This document shows, piece by piece, positions 58,353-64,000 of a stretch of 64,000 nucleotides of DNA. Position 1 is the stretch's first letter, and every line of letters begins with the position of its first letter. The notes under the pieces are model-generated. The model ran no database searches, was not told where the DNA came from, and saw nothing but the letters and a program-made list of their open reading frames with translations. Source of the stretch: Caulobacter sp. (lineage in GTDB: Bacteria > Pseudomonadota > Alphaproteobacteria > Caulobacterales > Caulobacteraceae); NCBI GenBank assembly GCA_019636175.1, contig JAHBYC010000005.1, positions 36,998 through 100,997 on the forward strand, read 5' to 3'. Made by a program: the position numbers and the translations under genes.

Positions 58353-61316
58353 TCAGGCGAAGGCGTCGGCCAGGAAGGCCTCCAGTTCCTTCATGTGACG
58401 GCTCATCAGCCCGGCCGCCGTCGAGGCGGAGGCCGGTCGACCGACATACCGCGCCCGCTTGGCCTTGATGTCCATACGGTCGAGGGTCAGCTCCAGCCAG
58501 GGATCGACGAAGGTCCAGCCGCCCATGTTCTTGGGCTCTTCCTGAACCCAGACCAGTTCGGCGTTGCTGAACCGTCCCAGCACCTGCATCACCGACTTCA
58601 GGGGCCAGGGATAGAACTGCTCGATCCGCATGATGTAGACGTCGTCGCGTCCGGCCCGGGCGCGGGCCTCGATCAGGTCGTAATAGACCTTGCCGGAACA
58701 GGCGATCACCCGGGTGATCTTGTCGTCGGGCTTCAGCGTCACGCCGCCGACGTCGCATCCGGCCTCGGCGCCGTCGACCATCACCCGGTGGAAGCTGTTT
58801 TCGTCGCCCATGTCCGCCAGGTTCGACACTGCCTTCTTGTGACGTAGCAGACTCTTGGGCGTCATCACGATCAACGGCTTGCGGAACTCGCGGTGCACCT
58901 GCCGGCGCAGGGCGTGGAAATAGTTGGCCGGGGTCGAGCAGTTGACCACCTGCATGTTGTCTTCGGCGCAGGACTGCAGGAACCGCTCCAGACGGGCCGA
59001 GCTGTGTTCGGGACCCTGGCCCTCGTAGCCGTGCGGCAGCAGCATCACCAGGCCGCTCATCCGCAGCCACTTGCGCTCGCCACTGGAGATGAACTGGTCG
59101 ATGACCACCTGGGCGCCGTTCACGAAGTCGCCGAACTGCGCCTCCCACAGGGTCAGGGTGTTGGGGTCGGCGAGGCTGAAGCCGTATTCGAAGCCCAGCA
59201 CGGCCTCTTCCGACAGCAGGCTGTCGATGACCTCGTAATTGGCCTGGCCCGGCCGCAGGTTGTTCAGCGGCGTATAGTGTTCCTCCGTGGTCTGATCGAT
59301 CAGGTCGGAGTGCCGCTGGGTAAAGGTGCCGCGCACGCTGTCCTGGCCGGACAGCCGCACCGGAAAACCCTCGTCCAGCAGGCTGGCGAAGGCCAGGTGC
59401 TCGGCCAGGGCCCAGTCGATTCCCTCGCCGGCGTCCAGGGCGGCGCGGCGGTTCTCGACCATCCGGCGCACGGTCTTGTGCACGTCGACGGAGTCAGGAA
59501 TGGCGGTGATCTTGTGGCCCAGATCCAGCAGCTTCTGGATCGGCACCCCGGTCTTGCCGCGGCGATCCTCGTCCAGCGGCTGCTGCAGGCCCGACCACTT
59601 GCCGTCCAGCCAGTCGGCCTTGTCGGCCTGATAGGTCTTGCCGGCGTCGAACTCGGCGTCGAGGAAGTCGTCGAATTCCTTGATCCAGCCGTCGATGTCG
59701 TCCTGGGTGGCGACGCCCTCCTCGATGAGGCGGGTCGAATACAGCTCGCGGGTCGAGGGATGGCCCTTGATGCGCGCATACATCTGCGGCTGGGTCATCG
59801 TCGGGTCGTCGCCCTCGTTGTGGCCGAACCGGCGGTAGCAGAACATGTCGATGACCACGTCCTTGCCGAACTGCTGGCGGTATTCGGTCGCCACCTTGGC
59901 GGCGTAGACGACCGCTTCGGGATCATCGCCGTTGGCGTGCAGGATCGGCGCCTCGACCATCAGCGCCACGTCCGAAGGATAGGGGCTGGTGCGGCTGTAG
60001 TGCGGCGCGGTGGTGAAGCCGATCTGGTTGTTGACGATGAAGTGGATCGTCCCGCCGGTGCGGTAACCCTTCAGGCCCGACAGCGCGAAGCATTCGGCCA
60101 CGACGCCCTGCCCGGCGAAGGCGGCGTCGCCGTGCAGCAGCAGCGGCAAGACGTGGGTGCGTCCGGCGTCCGGCGTCTCGCGCAGGGTGAAGGCCTGCTT
60201 GGCGCGGGCCTTGCCCAGCACCACCGGGTTGACGATTTCCAGGTGGCTGGGGTTGGCGGTCAGCGACAGGTGGACGTTGTTGCCATCGAAGGCGCGGTCC
60301 GAGGACGCGCCCATGTGATACTTCACATCGCCCGATCCCTCGACGTCCGAGGGCAGGCTCGAGCCGCCCTGAAACTCGTGGAAGATGACGTGGTAGGGCT
60401 TGCCCATCACGGCGGCCAGGACGTTCAGGCGGCCGCGGTGCGGCATGCCCAGCACGATGTCCTTCACCCCCAGGGCGCCGCCGCGCTTGATGATCTGCTC
60501 CAGCGCCGGGATCGCCGCCTCGCCGCCGTCAAGGCCGAAGCGCTTGGTGCCGGGGAAGCGTTTGTGCAGGAAGCGCTCGAAGCCTTCGGCCTCGATCAGC
60601 TTCTTGAGGATGGCGATCTTGCCTTCCTTGGTGAAGGCGATTTCCTTGTCGCGGCCCTCGATCCGCTCCTGGATCCAGCCCTTCTCCTCGGGATTGGAGA
60701 TGTGCATGTACTGCACGCCGACGTTGCCGCAGTAGGTTCGGCGGACGATCTCGAGAATCTCGTGAAGCGTGCCGGTCTCCAGACCCAGCACATAGTCGAG
60801 GAAGATCGGACGATCGTAGTCGGCTTCGGTGAAGCCGTAGGTCGCCGGGTCCAGTTCGGTGGCGTCGCCGGGCGTGATGGCGATGCCCAGCGGATCCAGA
60901 TTGGCCTTCAGGTGACCGCGCATCCGGTAGGCGCGGATCATCATCACCGCCCGCAGGGAGTCCAGCGTCGCGGCGCGGACCGCTTCCTCGGAGGCCTCGG
61001 GCGCCTTGTCGGCGATGGCGCGACCCAGCTTGGCCTCGACGGCGGGCGTGGCGGGCCATTGGCCGTCCAGGGCGTTCAGCCAGTCCGGGCGGGGGCCGGC
61101 GGGGCGATTCTGGCTCCAGCCAGGCTTGGCCACCCCGGCCTTGACGGTCTCGGCCTGCTCATGAAGCGTGGTGAAGAAGGCCTGCCAGGAGGCGTCGACG
61201 GACCGGGGATCGGCGGCCCAGCGGGCGTAGAGGTCTTCCACGAAGGCGGCGTTTCCGCCGTAGAGGAAGGAGGTCTCGGTGAGAACCTGATTGATGAAAC
61301 CCGCGTCGTCCGCCAT
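58353..61316 (-). CDS. sucA: 2-oxoglutarate dehydrogenase E1
   Basis: The 987-residue thiamine-diphosphate enzyme decarboxylates 2-oxoglutarate. It begins MADDAGFINQVLTETSFLYG and has the N-terminal YARWAADPRSVDASWQAFF arm that contacts E2. The catalytic parts include KDIVLGMPHRGRLNVLAAVM, FCYRRFGHNEGDDPTMTQP and the late VVNCSTPANYFHALRRQVHR. ATG 61316 fits the normal family start; upstream codons to 61442 are in frame but lack homology. It is read as sucD-sucA-sucB, with 274 bases between sucD and sucA. Confidence 0.97.
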   Translation of the reverse strand: MADDAGFINQVLTETSFLYGGNAAFVEDLYARWAADPRSVDASWQAFFTTLHEQAETVKAGVAKPGWSQNRPAGPRPDWLNALDGQWPATPAVEAKLGRAIADKAPEASEEAVRAATLDSLRAVMMIRAYRMRGHLKANLDPLGIAITPGDATELDPATYGFTEADYDRPIFLDYVLGLETGTLHEILEIVRRTYCGNVGVQYMHISNPEEKGWIQERIEGRDKEIAFTKEGKIAILKKLIEAEGFERFLHKRFPGTKRFGLDGGEAAIPALEQIIKRGGALGVKDIVLGMPHRGRLNVLAAVMGKPYHVIFHEFQGGSSLPSDVEGSGDVKYHMGASSDRAFDGNNVHLSLTANPSHLEIVNPVVLGKARAKQAFTLRETPDAGRTHVLPLLLHGDAAFAGQGVVAECFALSGLKGYRTGGTIHFIVNNQIGFTTAPHYSRTSPYPSDVALMVEAPILHANGDDPEAVVYAAKVATEYRQQFGKDVVIDMFCYRRFGHNEGDDPTMTQPQMYARIKGHPSTRELYSTRLIEEGVATQDDIDGWIKEFDDFLDAEFDAGKTYQADKADWLDGKWSGLQQPLDEDRRGKTGVPIQKLLDLGHKITAIPDSVDVHKTVRRMVENRRAALDAGEGIDWALAEHLAFASLLDEGFPVRLSGQDSVRGTFTQRHSDLIDQTTEEHYTPLNNLRPGQANYEVIDSLLSEEAVLGFEYGFSLADPNTLTLWEAQFGDFVNGAQVVIDQFISSGERKWLRMSGLVMLLPHGYEGQGPEHSSARLERFLQSCAEDNMQVVNCSTPANYFHALRRQVHREFRKPLIVMTPKSLLRHKKAVSNLADMGDENSFHRVMVDGAEAGCDVGGVTLKPDDKITRVIACSGKVYYDLIEARARAGRDDVYIMRIEQFYPWPLKSVMQVLGRFSNAELVWVQEEPKNMGGWTFVDPWLELTLDRMDIKAKRARYVGRPASASTAAGLMSRHMKELEAFLADAFA

Positions 61317-61363
61317 TTGCCTGCGCCCTGGTGGGCGGCCCTCGGCGGGCGGCCCTGTTCGAT

Positions 61364-61382
61364 GGGGCCTCATATAGGCCCC
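61364..61382. promoter_or_regulatory. Hairpin in the sucA leader/promoter region
   Basis: GGGGCCT (61364-61370) pairs with AGGCCCC (61376-61382) around a CATAT loop, 47 bases upstream of the sucA start on the minus strand. The AT-rich loop reads ATATG on the minus strand and could be part of a -10 element, so this may be a promoter palindrome or an RNA fold. Confidence 0.35.
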
Positions 61383-61555
61383 TCTCCCGTTTATGGGGAG
61401 ATAAAGCCTGCGGATTTGTTGGGTTTTTTGAAGGTCGGTCATGCCCCTGGGCTATGGCCCCGGGGTTTCTTTCCCGGCATGCCGGGGGAAGCTGGCGGCG
61501 CTGGCGATCATCAACGCCGGAACCGCCCGCATCCAGGCTCTGTGCGGCCGCCCCC

Positions 61556-61572
61556 CTCCCGTCGCGCGGGAG
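61556..61572. repeat. Degenerate half-copy of the compound inverted-repeat element downstream of sucD
   Basis: CTCCCG (61556-61561) pairs with CGGGAG (61567-61572) around TCGCG. The flanks GAAGGGCGCTCCGG resemble one arm of the element at 30278-30430. It lies 18 bases past the sucD stop. The rest of the 274-base sucD-sucA gap also holds a CCCTGGG..CCCGGGG dyad near 61443-61464 and no gene. Confidence 0.4.
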
Positions 61573-61590
61573 AAGGGCGCTCCGGAAGCC

Positions 61591-62475
<885 letters not shown>

Positions 62476-62484
62476 ATCGGGTCT

Positions 62485-63066
62485 CTAGATGCGGGGAATG
62501 GCGTAGCCGACCATGACGAGGCCGGGTTCGGTCTGGAACAGGACGAAGCGCGCGGTGCGGTTCTGGAGCATGGGGCGCAGTTCGTCGTCGGTAAGGGTTT
62601 CGGCTTCCCGGCGGCCCTTCGGCCCGTCGGCGTAGAACCACATGGTCTGGTTGCCGACGCTCATCGACGCGCTAGCGGGGACCCCGGCGAAGGCCTGGGT
62701 CTCGGCCTTCGCGGCGGCCGGATCGGCGCCGGAGTCGGCCACGAAGCAGATGTCGACGGTGGTCTTGCCCAGCTCGGTCTCAAGTTCGCCGACCCCGACG
62801 AAAACCATCTTGAAGCTGCTTCCCTCGACGTGGAAGCGGGCGTCCATGGTGGTCATTTCCTTGAACTCGTCGCCGGTAAAGGTGCCCTCGGGCACCTTCT
62901 GCCAACCGTCGGCGTCGGCCTTGGCCAGGGCCGGCGCCATGGCGGCGTTCGGCTGCACGCAGAGGCGCTTGAACTGCGACATGAGCGCGCTGTCGGCGGC
63001 ATGGGCCGGGCTGGTCAGACCGATAGCGGCGACGATGGCCGCGAGGCCGGCGAGGTAGCGGTTCAT
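62485..63066 (-). CDS. Secreted protein of unknown function, paralogue B in the suc operon
   Basis: The 193-residue protein has a signal peptide ([20 protein letters not shown], cleavage near AHA-AD). Its mature part shares the layout of the gene at 63191-63820: an early cysteine ([10 protein letters not shown]), [10 protein letters not shown], a middle cysteine ([10 protein letters not shown]), [14 protein letters not shown] and a C-terminal hydrophobic [19 protein letters not shown]. No known family was recognised. AAGGA lies upstream of the ATG. It starts 124 bases after its paralogue and ends nine bases before sucD. Confidence 0.82.
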   Translation of the reverse strand: MNRYLAGLAAIVAAIGLTSPAHAADSALMSQFKRLCVQPNAAMAPALAKADADGWQKVPEGTFTGDEFKEMTTMDARFHVEGSSFKMVFVGVGELETELGKTTVDICFVADSGADPAAAKAETQAFAGVPASASMSVGNQTMWFYADGPKGRREAETLTDDELRPMLQNRTARFVLFQTEPGLVMVGYAIPRI

Positions 63067-63127
63067 CGGAGGTCCTTTCCAGCAGGCGTGGAGGGATAGG
63101 CGAAACGGAAAGATGGCCCGCAAGCCG

Positions 63128-63145
63128 CTCCGGCGGGGGCCGGAG
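63128..63145. other. Perfect hairpin between the two secreted paralogues
   Basis: CTCCGGC (63128-63134) pairs with GCCGGAG (63139-63145) around a GGGG loop. It lies in the 124-base gap between the paralogue genes, inside the sucC-sucD transcript. No T tract follows, so partial termination or mRNA processing are the main options. Confidence 0.45.
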
Positions 63146-63190
63146 ACCGGGAAGGGGGCGCGGGCTGTTGCGGCGTCCGGCATGCTCGGG

Positions 63191-63820
63191 TCAGTTCTTT
63201 TCCGCGATGATGGGACGCATGCGCAGGATCATCGACATGCCCTCGTCCTCGCCGACCATCAGCATCCGCAGCTGGCCGTTGAGCATGGCCCGCATGGCCT
63301 TGAGGTTTTCCATGGAGGCGAAATACTCCGGCCCCTTGGGGCCATCGACGTAGAGCCACATGGCGTAGGCGGCCATGTCTTCGCCCGGATTGGGGATCGG
63401 GCGCGTGCCGGTCAGCCGGGTCATGTCGGCGACCAGCGCCTTGCCTTCCTTGGTGTAGGAGACCACGCCGCAGAAGGTCATTTCCATGACCGTGTCGTCC
63501 TGGTCCATCTCGCCGGTCCCGACAATCAGCGCCACCAGGCGGCGGTCGAAGATCATCACCCTGGCGCCCAGCTCCTGGACTTTCATCTCGCCCATGCTGG
63601 TCATGCCCGAGGCGACCAGGTCCTCGGGGATCGGCGCCCAGCCGGCGGCGTCCGCCGCGGCCAGAACAGCCTTCAGCTCGCCGCCGGTCGCGACGCACAG
63701 GTTGCTGTAGGCGGTCGTCGTCGGCGACTCCGCGGCCAGGGCCGGGGAGGCGAACGCCGCGAGGCCGACGGCCATCGCCGCCAGCCCGGCCGCCAGGGCC
63801 TGCGAGCCGGGAAGGCGCAT
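63191..63820 (-). CDS. Secreted protein of unknown function, paralogue A in the suc operon
   Basis: The 209-residue protein has a signal peptide ([20 protein letters not shown].., cleavage near ALA-AE). It has [40 protein letters not shown] and [17 protein letters not shown], the same order of cysteine, AADxxGW, cysteine and YxDGPKG marks as the gene at 62485-63066. The two are clear diverged paralogues. Its start overlaps the sucC stop by one base (TGATG), so it is translated with sucC. Function is unknown. Confidence 0.82.
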   Translation of the reverse strand: MRLPGSQALAAGLAAMAVGLAAFASPALAAESPTTTAYSNLCVATGGELKAVLAAADAAGWAPIPEDLVASGMTSMGEMKVQELGARVMIFDRRLVALIVGTGEMDQDDTVMEMTFCGVVSYTKEGKALVADMTRLTGTRPIPNPGEDMAAYAMWLYVDGPKGPEYFASMENLKAMRAMLNGQLRMLMVGEDEGMSMILRMRPIIAEKN

Positions 63821-64000
63821 CAGCCGCGGACCGCCTTGACGATCTTCTCGGCGCCGTCGCTCAGGTCGTTGGCGGCGATGACGTTGAGGCCGCTTTCGGC
63901 GATGATCTTCTTGCCCAGATCGACGTTGGTGCCTTCCAGACGCACCACCAGCGGCACCTTCAGCCCGACTTCCTTCACCGCGGCGATGACGCCTTCGGCA
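63820..64000 (-). CDS. sucC: Succinyl-CoA ligase beta subunit, C-terminal end only
   Basis: The last about 59 residues are in view: [40 protein letters not shown] and [18 protein letters not shown] before the stop at 63820-63822. This is the standard C-terminus of SucC, with the RLEGTN step. The ATP-grasp domain lies outside the window. The stop overlaps the start of a secreted-protein gene rather than the usual sucD. Confidence 0.93.
   Translation of the reverse strand, partial: AEGVIAAVKEVGLKVPLVVRLEGTNVDLGKKIIAESGLNVIAANDLSDGAEKIVKAVRG

Overview
The window is a GC-rich (roughly two-thirds G+C), almost fully coding piece of a bacterial chromosome. The best guess is an alphaproteobacterium of the Caulobacteraceae type. 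Supporting signs are the sucC-sucD-sucA-sucB-lpd layout, an HWE-family histidine kinase, a xerC-DUF484 pair, a Zur-type Fur protein, a FixK/FNR box, and dispersed GC-rich inverted-repeat elements between genes. The family-level placement is inference; no rRNA or tRNA was seen. No stretch longer than 300 bases lacks a gene; the two longest gaps (30189-30467 and 61317-61590) hold repeat-derived hairpins. No CRISPR array, prophage or intact insertion sequence was found.

Region 1-8.66 kb is the end of a surface-polysaccharide locus: the 3' end of a sugar-nucleotide epimerase, two acyltransferase-3 proteins, an MBOAT/SGNH O-acylation pair, an EpsG-like polymerase, a pyruvyl-transferase-family protein and an unassigned glycosyltransferase-like protein. 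Convergent to it are cysN/C and cysD (8.66-11.65 kb), which make activated sulfate, then an AGE-family sugar epimerase. Activated sulfate could serve cysteine synthesis, sulfation of the polysaccharide, or both; no sulfotransferase is in view.

Region 12.9-18.6 kb holds a P450-rubredoxin-acyl-CoA dehydrogenase operon behind a near-perfect FixK/FNR site, then DUF1993, an amidohydrolase with an ASCH-like small protein, and a GmhB-type phosphatase. Region 18.65-30.2 kb has a cystathionine beta-synthase/gamma-lyase pair (reverse transsulfuration), an MscS channel, a DegT aminotransferase, a GST, an ATP-dependent DNA ligase, small envelope or secreted proteins, and xerC-DUF484-transaldolase. Region 30.4-42.8 kb carries priA (one zinc site eroded), TerC, a third acyltransferase, a CHAP protein, CorA, a pentapeptide-repeat protein, a crotonase, an alpha/beta hydrolase, a thioesterase, Zur, a Ca2+/Na+ antiporter and a lipoprotein.

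Region 42.8-45.8 kb is the least explained part: a GNAT-domain protein translationally coupled to a 695-residue protein with a coiled coil and two C-terminal membrane helices, matching no family recognised here. Region 45.9-54.5 kb has an ornithine/lysine decarboxylase, a DUF2254 protein, phnCDE, a PstS-like binding protein behind a Pho-box-like repeat, an HWE kinase and an esterase. Region 54.6-64 kb is the TCA-cycle block on the minus strand (sucC, two related secreted proteins, sucD, sucA, sucB, a DUF2007/membrane pair, lpd). The two secreted paralogues between sucC and sucD are an unexpected insertion in a core metabolic operon.
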